From contig OY720097.1 of NCBI GenBank assembly GCA_963082875.1, positions 806,001-870,000 of the forward strand: a stretch of 64,000 nucleotides of DNA, read 5' to 3'. How positions within the stretch are numbered: position 1 is the first letter of the stretch; every line of letters starts with the position of its first letter. The notes below the pieces were generated by a model, which was not told the origin of the DNA, ran no database searches, and saw nothing but the letters and a program-made list of their open reading frames with translations. Source of the stretch: Corella eumyota (lineage: Eukaryota > Chordata > Ascidiacea > Phlebobranchia > Corellidae). The position numbers and the translations under genes were made by a program. Of this stretch, positions 29,164 through 42,000 are shown one piece after another.

Positions 29164-29223
29164 ATTTTGATAAAACAGCCTTAATTTTTTAGAATTTTGA
29201 TAAAACAGCCTTAATTTTTTAGA
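29164..29223. repeat. 30-bp tandem duplication
   Basis: The unit starting ATTTTGATAAAACAGCC occurs twice head to tail with no visible change. Confidence 0.85.
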
Positions 29224-29248
29224 ATAACTTCTAAGCAGGTTAATTTAC

Positions 29249-30028
29249 CTAATTCACATCCTTTGGTAGTTTGTATGTAGCCTTGTTTACAAAAACACAA
29301 ACAGGTTTTGTCATCTTGTACTTCACAAGGTTTAGTACAGCTCTTATTTTCTGCGAAATTATAAGATCTAATTTTAAAAAAATCATTATTTTAAACATTA
29401 AAAACAATACTAATTTGATTAAATTTTATTTTTTTTCTTAAATAAAACTATAACATTTTGATCGAGAATATTAACATAGAAATTTACTTCGATGTTGTAT
29501 AAAACAAATATATTTATCAGTTACGATTTGTGTGTTAAAAACATTCAAATTAAAATATTAAACCGAAATACATAAATATAATCAACTTGTTTTTGGAAAA
29601 TATATTTTACTGAAATCATTGATCTACATTTTTAACTTTTTAAAACTTTGAGCAAAATATGGCGGTTTACAAAATTAAATTTAGGCGTCGCTAGTATTGC
29701 TAAAGATATCGCGTTTTGTCTGATAGTGTGATTAAGCGGTCATAGTATCCTTCTACGGACGAAAAGGTTTCGGGTTCGAGTCGCACCAATGCCACACAGT
29801 TAGTACACCTTCACCAATAGTACAAACACATTAAAACAGCACACTTTTTTAAATAAGTACAGAACATATCACCTTAAAGTGAGTTATGGCATTCCTTCCC
29901 GTATTTCCGACCATGTAGTGTTAAAATAACGCCAGCACTAATGAGTATGCACTTGCTTCTGTCTTATTTTCCATTTCCATAGTTAAGCTAACAACCTGCT
30001 GAGTTTTTTGGTCTTTTGTTTTAGCAGT
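29249..30028 (-). pseudogene. Relics of a sixth lectin adhesion GPCR
   Basis: At 29352-29249 the minus strand carries the second half of the family EGF exon (SCTKPCEVQDDKTC, CFCKQGYIQTT) up to a donor. Upstream, at 30028-29952, a decayed piece of the lectin exon reads KDQKTQQVVS and EMENKTE, matching KDPQTQQVVE in gene B. No HormR, GAIN or 7TM exons were found nearby. A lost or partly duplicated receptor gene is the simplest reading. Confidence 0.65.
29690..29815 (+). repeat. tRNA-like SINE fragment (second family)
   Basis: Carries AAGGTTTCGGGTTCGAGTCG followed by CACCAATGCCA, a good B-box, but no foldable tRNA. It lies within the receptor relic and shares its core with 20625-20700. Confidence 0.5.
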
Positions 30029-30234
30029 TTAACATAAAATTAACAGGTTTGCTGTTATAAATTATAAATGCATATCTTATACCAATAACTACTGAATTAG
30101 CGTTTTTTATCGTTGTCCTTAACCCATTTAGTTTTACTATTTGAACCACTACTTGTTTATGATTTTACGTCTACTTAAGAAAGTGATTTTTTTAAGTTAA
30201 CTACATGCTTTTTACGCTACAAAAATGTCAAATC

Positions 30235-30315
30235 GCCGTCAAATCAAAAGCCTCTTGCGCCCTTGGCATGTTTAGAAAAGTAGACAAATTTTCAAGTGAG
30301 TTAGTGACGTCATTA
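30235..30315. promoter_or_regulatory. Conserved block with TGACGTCA (downstream of gene B)
   Basis: GCCTCTTGCGCCCTTGGCAT, then TTTAGAAAAGTAG and TGACGTCA at 30305-30312, about 600 bp beyond the stop of gene B. Confidence 0.4.
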
Positions 30316-30925
30316 ATTTCAAAAAAACAGCTTTAATTAAAAAAAAGCCAGGGGTATATTTAATAATAAAGGCTACTCAAGTTGATATTTACTTTAATTT
30401 AAAGATATAAAATCTGTAATTTTTAAAAGCTCATTAAATTGTTTAGCAAATCAAGACTGGTTGAACTGTTTTTTGTTATAAACTAACAATTACTTAATAA
30501 CTATTTCAATCAGTACAATAAATTCACAACACAAAAAACTACTATTTATTCAAATAGTACTAGAATAAAATTTAGACATGAAATTAAAAAATTTAATGGA
30601 AAGTAATAATATCACAAAAACAGTTTGACAATGAGAGTAAAAGTATGTAAACATGTTAAAATGGTTGATAAAGAATCAATTTTAAAACCAATCAGATATT
30701 TTTAGTGACAGAATTGTTTTTTTTATTTATTGAAGGTCATAGGACCTCGCGTACGAATAAATCACAAATTAAATACGTACGAGACAAGATTATAATTAGT
30801 TACGTTAATGAGTTAAAAGTCAGGATTTCAATAATCAATCTGACTACAACTATTAAAGGATTTTCCAATAGCATATATTAAGTACCTAGGACGACTTTTA
30901 CTGCAGATATGCAGAAATTATTGCA

Positions 30926-33900
30926 TTAAGAATTGTTATTAGCGTTAACGACCGCCAAGCGAACTTCGTTGTTTCTTATTGCCAACTTGATTTCGTTTCT
31001 TATTTCGGCATCACGAACAAAACGTAGCAGAAAGATCAGGAAACCTGAAATAAAAGTTTGGTGATTACTTTCGGGTAATTTCTTTATTATCTTTTATGTA
31101 TCACTATTTAGTAATAGGTTTTTGTTTTTTTGTTAAAAAGGTGTGCTGTTGAGACATGTTTGAAGGGCGAGTTATGTAGCATTGGTGCGATTCGAACCCG
31201 AAACCTTCTGGCTTCAAGGTTTCGCCATTTGTGATGCGCGGATAAAAGTTGCAAGTTACAACTAAAATGCCGACCATTGGGTAGGCTATTTTGATTATTT
31301 AAACCAATGTTTTACCGTAATACACTTAAAACATTTATCCTAAAATCTAGCTGAGATAAAAGTAAAAGTGTTACCGAGCCTAGCTTTATACTTAAATTAT
31401 ACTAAGCAATAATCTACAATAATTAAATTTACTACAGCGGAGTTACAGTTATTAATAAACTTAATATAACAATAACTTACCCTGAAGTGAAATGAATACG
31501 GCAAATATAATCGCAAACACTAACCCTCCTTTTGTCACACAGAACCCTAATATCCAGGAGATTCCCAAGCTAACAAACAGCGTCAAAGAGAACCAGGCAT
31601 CTCTTGTTCGGTTCTTCTTTACCTTAACCCAACAAAATGCATTTGAAATTTAAACTTTAAGCTACATATAAGTTATTAAGTAATGTTATGTTGTTTACAA
31701 TTTAAGTGAACTTGATTGAAAAATAAAATTTTGATTTACCATAGCATTTCTGTTTCGTTTCCAGACATACTTATAGATAATTGCCAGATATAAGAACAAG
31801 TTGATGCCGATGTAAATAGCAGTAGGAATAATCACAAAGTACTTGACATATTCATGTTTTAGCCAGCATCTAAAATACATATCATATGTATTGAGTAAAT
31901 AATACTTACGCCAGTTACAGTTAATTTGGTTCTGTACTTACACCAAATCTTTTCTCAAGTATTTTTTTCTACCGAAAATAAGGGGCAATGTTACCAAAGC
32001 AGGTACAAACCAAGCCCAAATCATAGAACTAACGTACAGTTTTTTGCAATTCAGTTTCACTTTCACGAAGACGGGCTAAAAATAAAATAATTTTAAAAAT
32101 ATTTTAAAATAAAATTTCAAAGTGATCTGTTTTTTTATAGCTTTTTAATATAAAGTATCTTCAAATACATTTAAATACAAAGCAACAGTTACTTACAAAG
32201 TAAATGGCCATAAATACCATAACTGCTTCTACCACCATCCAACTAAAGCTACTAAGAAGTGAATAGTAAATCAGAATCGCAAAGGCCGAGCAACCTGGAG
32301 CCGATGTTGTTACAATGTCTTGCTCACTTACAATTAAACTTGTGTTCAAGAGTATTAGGGATATGGAAAGATTTATGGAAATAAAAGTGCCGCGTCTTTT
32401 GCTCTTCTGTTTAGGGCCCCTAGAAATAGTACTTAACATTTTATACAGTTTAGATGCTGTATGTAAATAACAAAGAATTTAACTATGTTATATTAAGGAA
32501 GTTCAGCTTTTGCCCGCATAGAACTATGGATCAGCATATGACCATACATATAGAAGTATAGATGATGTTAGTTCTTTGGTTAAAAAAAGTTAAGACAAAG
32601 TTTGGGTTTAAAAAAACTTTACTAATAGTAAAACACTTACTTTAAACAGATGTTGGCTAATATTGCCAGCAAAAGACCAACAATGGAGACACATGATCCA
32701 ACCAAGCTAATCGTTGAAAGAATTGGGTTTTCATGTAACATGTCATCAGTGTCGGAGTAATACTGAAATAAACAATGTCTTAATTTCGCATCAAACCTTG
32801 CTATAGATTTTATTAACATAGTAATATATACATAGCTTACAAAACGTATTCTTTAAATAGAAAATACCCAAAAAACACTTACAAATAAAGTAGCAAACTT
32901 GGTTAAATGCTGAAACGAACATTCGATATATTCTAGAGTTTGAGAAATAACTTCTGAGCCCTCTGAAGACCATTCGTTGATGGTTTCATCACAAAATACA
33001 CATTGGGTGACAATTTTTATGTCTGCTGACAAGCTCTATAGAAATAAATCGAAATAGAGTTTTACAAAAACAAAAAAAATTAACACAAACTATATTGTTA
33101 TAACAAAAAATATTGAAACTGTACATTTAATATTAAAAAAATAATATAATACCTGATTAAGATCAAATTTCAATAAAACAGGTTCCTTTAAACTTTGATT
33201 TCCAATCAATGTTGCAGAAAGAACAACGTGAGAGTTCAATTCTCCATTTAAACTTGGTTCAATAAACAATTTGTTGTTCAACATCGAATAAAAACTCACT
33301 CTAACATCTGAACGGAAAGAAGCAGTTTTTTTGCAATTTTCTTAATTAGTAACAGATAACACATATTAATAAAACTAAAACAAACCGGTAATAAGTTGAA
33401 TGTACGTGTTTAAACTTGAATTTCCACGAAATACATTTACTTGGTCGCTTCTAAAGCCGCTTTTAGTCATTATCGGATCCCAATTCCCTTTCAAACCAAT
33501 GTACGTTGCATTTTCTGATTAAAAGTTTATAATTTTACTAAAAGTTTTGTTTAAAAAATTCCTCGCCTTTAAGTAATGTCTCTTGCACTGCTTTATAAGG
33601 TTCTCTGATGGTTTTAAGATTTTCTGAGCATGTTTTTGCGATTGTTGTGTACATGAGTTGTTCACCACAACTGCTAGTTGAAAGTGCGACCGATGGTCTA
33701 CTTTCGTTGCCATTTTTTGCCTAACTAATTACCATAATTCTAAGACTTTAGTTTAATTACCAAAGCATGTCGGTTATTTTAAATTTTCTGCAATAACTTA
33801 ATCAAACCTGTTTTATTTGGTTGATAGACAGCTAAGGCAAGGTTGCTTCCAACTTGTTCAAATGTTTCTCCTTCTTTGAGTTCCACTTTTTCACCAACCT

Positions 33901-36159
33901 TGGTCAGTGTTTCTATAATGCTAAAAAAATTATTTTACGTTATGTTTTGTTTGTTTAAAGTTTTTTTTAATAATTAAATTAAGTTTACTTCATGAATATA
34001 ATTAGTAAATAAAATTAAAATTAATTTAACAAAATTTTTAACAAATTCTGTCCAAAACATTGCATTATTAATACATTTACTGACCTTTGGGCAGAGTTAC
34101 TTTTGGTTATTTCCTCTTCAGAAACTTTCAACAAGTTGTTTAAAGTCAGAACCAATAAATTTGTTACCTTTACAATAAGTTTAATTTATTACGCTTTATT
34201 TTATTTTTATACTATTTAGGCATCATAAAAGTTATTCAATACTTGTGTAGTAAAAACAAGGACTGTAACACAATAATTGTTATTAATAAAACAAATATCT
34301 TACATTTGTAGATAAAGATGAAGTGTTCACGATATTCTCCAAAACCCCAACAGCTGACGTCACATTTTCTGCTTGAATGTTTTCTGGGTTAGAAGTTAAA
34401 ACCTGAACATTGTTAGCAACTTCTACGCGTTGTGATTCAGTTGCTATCGGCTGGTTTTCAAGATTCTAAAAAAAAAAATTTCTGTAAATTTTTTTACTTG
34501 TTTAATGAATTTCTGGTATTTTGTGCTAATTAAACTTTAATAAACAAAAGCTATAAAATACTATAAGTTTACCTTGAAAGAATGATCACAGGATTTAATG
34601 TAGACAGAATTTTTCCAATTTCCATTTTCATCACAAAATCCATTCCCATAAGGAATTTCCGCTTAATATAAAATAAAATTAATTATATTTATAATAGTAT
34701 GTCTTATATCATATAAAATAAAAGGTGAACAATGAAAAATGATTTTTTTTCAATATTTGCTTGATTTTCTTACCATTCGTTGTATTTAAAGGACAAGTTT
34801 GAAGTGTATTTGTGCGGTAACCAGCTAATGTATCAGGAAATGTAAGAGTTAGATTAGTTTCTCCGTAGGCGAAGGTTTGGTTGAATTCTTCACAAAAAAC
34901 TTAAACAAAAAAATTAGATTTATAAAAATCACAATCAATTCTGAAGGCTATTTAAATAAATATTACTCTTATGTTATATAGATATAAGCGACATCAAATA
35001 TTAATTTACTTAGTTCACACCCTTCAGTAGTTTGTATGTAGTCAGGCTTACAAAAACACAAACAGGTTTCGTCATCTTGTACTTCACAAGGTTTAGTACA
35101 GCTTTCATTTCTGCATAAGTATTCGCTATTGCATATTTCTAAAATAAAATATTTTGGTAAAATTCACCAAATTTAAATATTGGAACAAAAATAAATCTAT
35201 TATTTAAAAAAATAATAATTGTGAGCTGGTAGTACGAACAACGTTTATATTTTAATGTAAGTCAGTTTTAACAAATATTTTTGTAGATATTATAATAAAA
35301 ATAGTTTAACTCATATTTACGTCTTTGGCAGATATAATTTGATTTCATAGTTAAAGAATACCAATAAAACCAATCTCCACATGCCCAGCCCGATAATTTA
35401 TCTGTTTCTAATATTCTAAGATAACCTGAAATAGAATTGGATTTTCCTGAACCCCAATTTTCATAATTCCCAATAGGACTAAGACCACGTTGTGGTACTG
35501 GTGTACCATCGAACCATGTCCAGTTATATGGTGAGGAGTAACCACTTGCACCAAGCCAATAACTTTCAGACCCAAAACCCTCTGTCTCGCTTCCCCATTT
35601 CCAAAGTTGAGTCTCAACGACTTGTTGAGTTTGTGGGTCTTTGATCATGAGCAAAGTTCCCCCTATTTCCTGGCATTTAAGTTCAGCTTCAGTTGGGACT
35701 AAGAGAGGCGCGTTTTTATAGAACCTGATCTCATATCCATTGTGGATTATCACTGCATCTGCGTTGGTTGCTGTAAATAAAATTTATATTTAAAAAAAAA
35801 TTAAATAGGTAAATAAGTTAGATTTTAGTTAAATTTAATACAGAGATTTATATATATTTAAAGTTGTGACCATGCTATGCAATAATGTACATTCATGTAT
35901 AAATAATATTTATTATTTTGGGATGTTTTACACAGCATCATCGTTATTGATAGAGTGGAAAATTTTTATAATATATCTTTTTCATTGGTGCGTGAAGTTA
36001 AAAATTGCAGTTGGCATTTTTTAAAGAATAACTAGCAAACTACATGATAATGACAGTTGTTATAATTAATAACACAAACATTAACAATGTCTTACCTTTA
36101 CATGGTCTTAAAGCAAAAACTAAAACGAAGAAACTTAAACAAATAAATTTTCTAATCAT
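30926..36159 (-). CDS. Gene B: lectin adhesion GPCR (840 aa)
   Basis: Exons, high to low: 36159-36096, 35770-35321, 35138-35010, 34899-34774, 34661-34573, 34465-34304, 34167-34085, 33920-33808, 33514-33386, 33307-33153, 33035-32883, 32762-32641, 32419-32197, 32075-31942, 31869-31740, 31622-31481 and 31044-30926. Signal peptide, lectin (about 22-171; YWLGASGYSSP, WTWFDGTP, NYENW, NYICQ), EGF (to 214), HormR (to 286), GAIN (to about 500), GPS exon, then 7TM and a short tail. The GPS reads CVFCDETINEW: the Trp after the first Cys is Cys here, but the cleavage site HLTKFATLF is kept. The tail is longer than in C-E and differs in sequence (ending NANNNS). Confidence 0.88.
31165..31235 (-). repeat. 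tRNA-like SINE fragment (second family), antisense
   Basis: In reverse it reads GGTTTCGGGTTCGAATCGCA followed by CCAATGC, in the last intron of gene B. Confidence 0.5.
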
Positions 36160-36295
36160 TTTTGCATTAAATGTAATTTTTAACCACCAGTCTATTTCTA
36201 TAAACTTACTAACAAAAGCATTACATAAATTATTTGTCTTTAAAACCAATATCTAGTAAGTTTTAAAACAGTAACTGTTGTATTTGTAGAAGGTT

Positions 36296-36360
36296 TTCTT
36301 ACTTATAACTTTTTTATAAATGAGGTGACAGCTTAATTAGAACTAGCTTTCGCCTATTTA
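36296..36360 (-). promoter_or_regulatory. Conserved proximal promoter block, gene B
   Basis: On the minus strand a TATA-like TATAAAAAAGT lies about 150 bp before the start codon. It sits next to a block whose plus-strand form is GACAGCTTAATTAGAAC. The same arrangement occurs before genes C, D and E and before the orphan signal exon. Confidence 0.5.
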
Positions 36361-36689
36361 AAAGCCTAATAATTACCTTAAAAAGAAACAGAAGTATATT
36401 GTTCAGTTGAAACACCTGATGTATTAGGCTAAAAAAAGAATTAAGTTCATTATAACAGTTTTAACTTTTACTTTTAAAGTAATTAGGGAAAATTATAACA
36501 AAAGGGCTACATCGTTTTTTCCAATGAATAAAAACAAAATTAAATGTTACGACCATGATTAAAAATCACTTTTCGTTTGTTTACCAAGAAAACAAAATTA
36601 TAAACAAAACCACTTGGTGAATTATATTTAACTACATAACGATTCAGTCAAATTATAGTTTATCTATGTATATTTATATATTTTTGTAT

Positions 36690-36977
36690 AATCTTTATCC
36701 TCGATGTGGAAAATCGAATGCGCGACCTAAACATAGAGTAACATCAGTTACCCCGACCCAGTCTCTAGTTGCCTGTGGCAGTTTGGGATATTATAGATTA
36801 TAATTGCCCGACAATTTTGCTGCTGATTAATTGCTGGCTCAGCAGGAGTTCATATCGCATGAGATTTTTTTTATCGCCTTACTCAAGGGCGCTAAAGCAT
36901 GAGATCAGTAGGGAATAAACTCACGACCTTATGTATGGTGTAGCAAGTATTCTTACCACTACACCACGCTGCCGGTC
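36690..36977 (-). mobile_element. tRNA-derived SINE (spacer copy 1)
   Basis: In reverse it begins GGCAGCGTGGTGTAGTGGTA (A-box-like), then has GGTCGTGAGTTTATTCCC (B-box-like), and ends at CCACATCGAGGATAAAG. Copies occupy the same position in the other two spacers. Confidence 0.75.
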
Positions 36978-37590
36978 TGAAAATTACTTCACAAAAATAT
37001 ATGTTTTTATTTATTTTGCTTTTATATACGAAATGTATAAACTTTAAAAATGGTTAAAATATTCATTAGTTAAAATTTTACTATGTTTAAATCCTAAGTT
37101 TAGAATTTAAAAATATGTTATATAAACAACATTGACGTTCTTACCTATTTAGTGGTTCCTTGTTGCTTAGTAACTGCGTGACGTAAAGTGATTCCAGACT
37201 TTCACGTTTACATAATTTTAATTTTAAACTAAGCATTATCTTTTAAATAAAAATATTTAAAAAAAAAATTGATAAAAGTAAAAATCAACTTTTGAAGTAT
37301 GCTGAAATACTTTGTACATAAACTTGTGCTTTTGCAACGCTGTGGCAAGATTAACAAATAAATGCATTTATTTAAATTGTCACTCCATATAACAATAACA
37401 GCTAAACTTTAAACTTGTCTAAAATCACATTTGCATATTTAAACTTATTTTAAAACTGTTGCTTTTCAACTAAACATACAATTTAACCACTACAAGTATT
37501 CTAACCTTATGAAGCTAGTTTGCTTTAATTTTATATCTTTATTTAAACTTAAAACTTAAGCTTAGAAGTTTACACAAAATTGCTTGCTAG

Positions 37591-37664
37591 AAAAATAAAG
37601 CCACTTACGCCTTTGGCATATTTAGGCAAAAGTAGGGCGGCGTATTTAACGTATAGTGACGTCA
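37591..37664. promoter_or_regulatory. Conserved block with TGACGTCA (downstream of gene C)
   Basis: ACGCCTTTGGCATATTTAGG, GGGCGGCGTATTTAACG and TGACGTCA at 37657-37664. Confidence 0.4.
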
Positions 37665-39083
37665 TTAACACATTCCCGACTGACACATTTTAAACAATCT
37701 ACATTAATTTACAACACAGAAAACTATAATTTATTTTAAAAACTACTGGAAAATGTATAAGCATAAAATGGTAAAATAAATTAAAAGAAATTAATATTCC
37801 ATTAAGTTGAAATAGAGTAAACATGTTTTAAAATGATCAATGTTTATAAACTACCGAATTAAATTAATTAGATCTTAAAAAATAACAGAAATATTTTTTA
37901 CTTTTGTTTAACGAAAGCGACGGTGAACCCGGTGTGCCAAATTAATAAAGATTATAACTTAAAACATAACCGCATACAAGGCAAGATTATGATCAGTTAA
38001 TATAAGGTACGTTAAAAAGGCAAAATTCCAATCGTAAAGCTGCAACCATCCAACATCTTGTTGAATACAACACATAAAAAGGAAATCATCAAATAGTAAA
38101 TAATAAACAACTAAGACGACTTTTACTACAAAGATGCGATCATATTACGTAAATATTAGAAATTAGCATTATTTTAACCATTACCAAAGTACCTGTCACA
38201 ATTAATGCCAGAATTCAGCAAAATAAAACTATAGTTCATACATTTAAGTCCTAAATTTGAAAAAAAGTCAACTCAAAGAATAAATAACAAACTAGTCCTT
38301 CGTTAAGTTAATGCAATTTAAATACAAGGAACAATACTGAATACGATACAGTTATAGAGTGTGTTACGTAAATGGAAATACAATGCAAGTAATTAATGTT
38401 GAATATAAATGTGGGCACAAAACCTCTAAATCATAAATAAACAAAATAGAAATAATTATATAGACTTCGGTTTAAGTTAGATTTTAAAATCATTATCGGA
38501 CTATCTTTTGTTTTATCGTGCTTTTGTGAATATAAGTGCGTGAATTTAATCTTTGCATAAAGCACAATAAAAAAATTGGCATTTTTTCAACCGAAATTTG
38601 TAACTGACTTTTGGCCCCTGGTAAACAACAGTTTGACAAAAAAAGTTTAACGTTTATAGATGGGTTCCATGGTAGAAATGTGCCCTACATTGTTTACCAA
38701 GAAGCTAAAACTACCAATAGTTGACTCAAAAAAGGTAAAATTAAGTTAATATTTATATAGTTAAAGCAATCAGGGTCGTAGTTTAAGTAAATAGTAGTGG
38801 TGGCAAAATAGACAGTGTGCGCTTATACAAATTTCGTGTTTAAATTAAATATTGCCTTTAACTGTTATCCACAATGTTACATGGTCTTTAATTAACCCAA
38901 ATAACAAGAAATGAAGGTAACGCATTGTTTAATGTGTTATCATTTAGGATGAACGGTGCCTATATATATAATAATAAAGGTTACATCAGACATTAAATAG
39001 TAAACAATTAGGACGACTTTAGACAAAATTAAATGTTTTATGGAATATCAACGACTAGCATTAGACTTGGTATCATTAACAGC

Positions 39084-42000
39084 TTATCTTGTGTTACTTA
39101 TTTCTTGCTTTATCTCGTTTCGTATTTCTCCATCACGAACAATACGTAGTAAAAATATCAAGAAACCTAAAAATTATATTTAAAGTTAATTTAACTTGAT
39201 AATACGTTAGTTATTTAAAAATCTATGTTCATAAGGCAATACATATTAAATGTTATTTAAGTAAGTTATAAAACGAAAGTATAACGAAAGTAAGCTTTAA
39301 ACTGGCTGTTAATTTATGTTAAAATTTGCCATCTAAAAGAAGTTTGATCAGCTTAGGAGAACTATAACTTACCCTGAAGTGAAATAAATACAGCAAATAT
39401 GATCGCAAACACCAACCCTCCCTTTGTCACACAGAACCCTAATATCCAGCAGATTCCCAAGCTAACAAACAGCGTCAAAGAGAACCAGGCATCTCTTGTT
39501 CGGTTCTTCTTCACCTTAACCCAACAAAATGCATTTAGAATTTTACTTTAGGCTACTTATAATTGATTAGATAATGTACATTTATGTTGTTAACAAATAA
39601 AGTTTGTTTTAAAGTATAATTTTAAATTTTACCAGATCAGTTCTATTTCGTTTCCAGACATACTTGTAAATGATTGCCAGATATAAGATCAAGTTGATAC
39701 CATTGTAAATAGCAATAGGAACAAACACAAAGTGCATGACATATTCATGTTTTATCCAACATCTTAAATGTACAACATTCGCATCAAATAATAAGTAAAC
39801 AAATTACAGTTAATTTGATCCTGTACTTACACCATATCTGATCTCAGGTAATCTTTTCTGCCAAAACCAAGAAACAAAGTTATCACAGCAGGTACACACC
39901 AAGCCCAAATCATCGAACAAACAACCACTTTTTTGGTATTTAGTTTCACTCTTACGTAAAACGGCTAAAGACAAAAATCTCATTTAGTTATTTAAACATA
40001 AAACACTTTTTATCTTATAAATTTTCTGTACACCCAATTTATATATAAAGATATAAAATTTAACAGTAAGTTGATTTGTAAAAAAACTACGTTTAAAGTA
40101 ACAGCTACTTACAAAGTAAATTGCCATAAACACCATAACTGCTTCGACCACCATCCAACTAAGGCTACTAAGAAGTGAATAGTAAATCAAAATGGCAAAG
40201 GCCAAGCAACCTGGAGCCGATGTTGTTATAATATCTTGCTGACTTACAATTAAACTTGTGTCCAAGAGTATTAAGGATATGGAAAGATTTATGGAAAGGA
40301 AAGTGCCGCGTCTTTTGCATTGCTTCCGAGGTGTTCTAAACAATTATTTTTAATATAAACCAAATGACAACAACTTAAATATATCAAAAAGGCCTGACAT
40401 GGGCTTTATTTTAGCTGTAATGAACTAAGGCAACGTTTTAGACCACGTATAAGTAGTTTTAGACTACAGAAAACGCTTACTTTAAACAGATGTTGGCTAA
40501 TATTGCCAGCAAAAGACCAACAATGGAGACACATGATCCAACCAAGCTAATCCTTGAAAGAATTGGGTTTTCATGTAACATGTCTTCAGTGTCGGAGTAA
40601 TACTGAAATAAACAATGTTTTAATTTGGCCTCAAACCTTGCTAAAAATTCTAAAAACTTAAATATATATATATATATTCTTAAAAATGTAATAATTTAAC
40701 ACAAATCACGTAATAATAAACTTACAAATAAAGTTGCAAAGTTGGTTAAATGCTGAAACGAACATTCGATATATTCTAGAGTTTGAGAAATAACTTCTGA
40801 TCCCTCTGAAGACCATTCGTTGTTGTTTTCATCCCAAAATACACATTGGGTGTTCTTTTTTAAATTTTTCTAAAAAAATCAATTATATTTATTTTTCTAT
40901 AGAAAGAATATTGCAAATTGATACCCAAATTATAGAAAAAAAACAGTATTTAAACTTGTTAACAAATACTTAACAACAAAACCTATTTTATTCTATTTTT
41001 TTTCAAAACCTTAATTTTGCAATGAATTTTCTTTGTTTTATCAATTTATTACGTAGTTATAAGTAATATATTAGTCCAAAATAATACACCTGGTTTAGAT
41101 CAAATTTCATTAAAACAGGTTCCTTTAAACTTTGATTTCCAATCAATGTTGCAGAAAGCACAACGTGAGAATTTACTTCTCCATTTAAACTTGGATTTTT
41201 AAACACTTTGTTGTTTAATATTGAATAAAAACTCACTCTAACATCTGAAACAATATAAGTTATCTCTAATTTATATTTTTGCCATATAAGCGTAAAGTTA
41301 AACCATTTTAAATTTAATTTAAACCAAAAATAAAACAAACCAGTTAAAAGTCGAATGTATGAGTTCCAAGTTGAATAACCATGAAATATTTTAACTAAGT
41401 TCCCTGTGAAACCTTTTTTAGGAGTTGTTGGATCCCAATTTACCTCCAAGCCAATGTAAGTTGCATTTTCTGATAAAAAGTCAATAATTTTATTGAAAGT
41501 TGCATTTTAAAACCAAAAAATAACTTTCTTACTATTGTTAAATGTTAATTTATTAAAAGTATATTAAATAAGTCTGATCGATGCTTTTCGTCTAATTACC
41601 AAACCTAGTGGTTTATTTAGCTAACCTGTTTTATTTGGTTGATAAACAGCTAAAGCAAGGTTGCTTCCAACTTGTTCAAATGTTTCTCCTTCTTTGAGTT
41701 CAACTTTTTCACCAACCTTGGTCAATGTTTCAAGAATACTAAATAATAAATCATGTAAATTAATATTTTATTCAGTTTGTAATTTTTTTTTGATTATAAA
41801 AAATTAACACTATTTTATTAAATTAAATAAAACATTGTATCATAAATATAATGACCTTTGCGTTGAGTTACTTTCGGTTATTTCCTTTTCAGAAACTTCC
41901 AACAAGTTGCTTAATGTCAAAACAACTGAATTTGTCACCTTTAATGTAACTTTATTTAAAAAAGATATTAACGTGTTGAAAAAATAAATAAAATTGTTAC

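Larger units (their letters stand above)
28816..30925. other. Spacer between genes A and B
   Basis: Contains the 5' flank of gene A, a short tandem repeat at 29164, receptor relics (29249-30028), a SINE fragment and a TGACGTCA block downstream of gene B. No complete gene. Confidence 0.6.
36160..39083. other. Spacer between genes B and C
   Basis: 5' flank of gene B and 3' flank of gene C. It is collinear with the spacers at 43981-47265 and 54294-57586 but lacks their 350-bp insertion. Contains a promoter-like block, a SINE and a TGACGTCA block. No gene seen; the paired short open frames near 36040-36256 are overlaps of the signal exon. Confidence 0.7.

Noticed and set aside
29760-29815. tRNA gene suggested by GGTTTCGGGTTCGAGTCG
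   Set aside because: No acceptor stem or anticodon arm can be drawn; related fragments elsewhere indicate a SINE.
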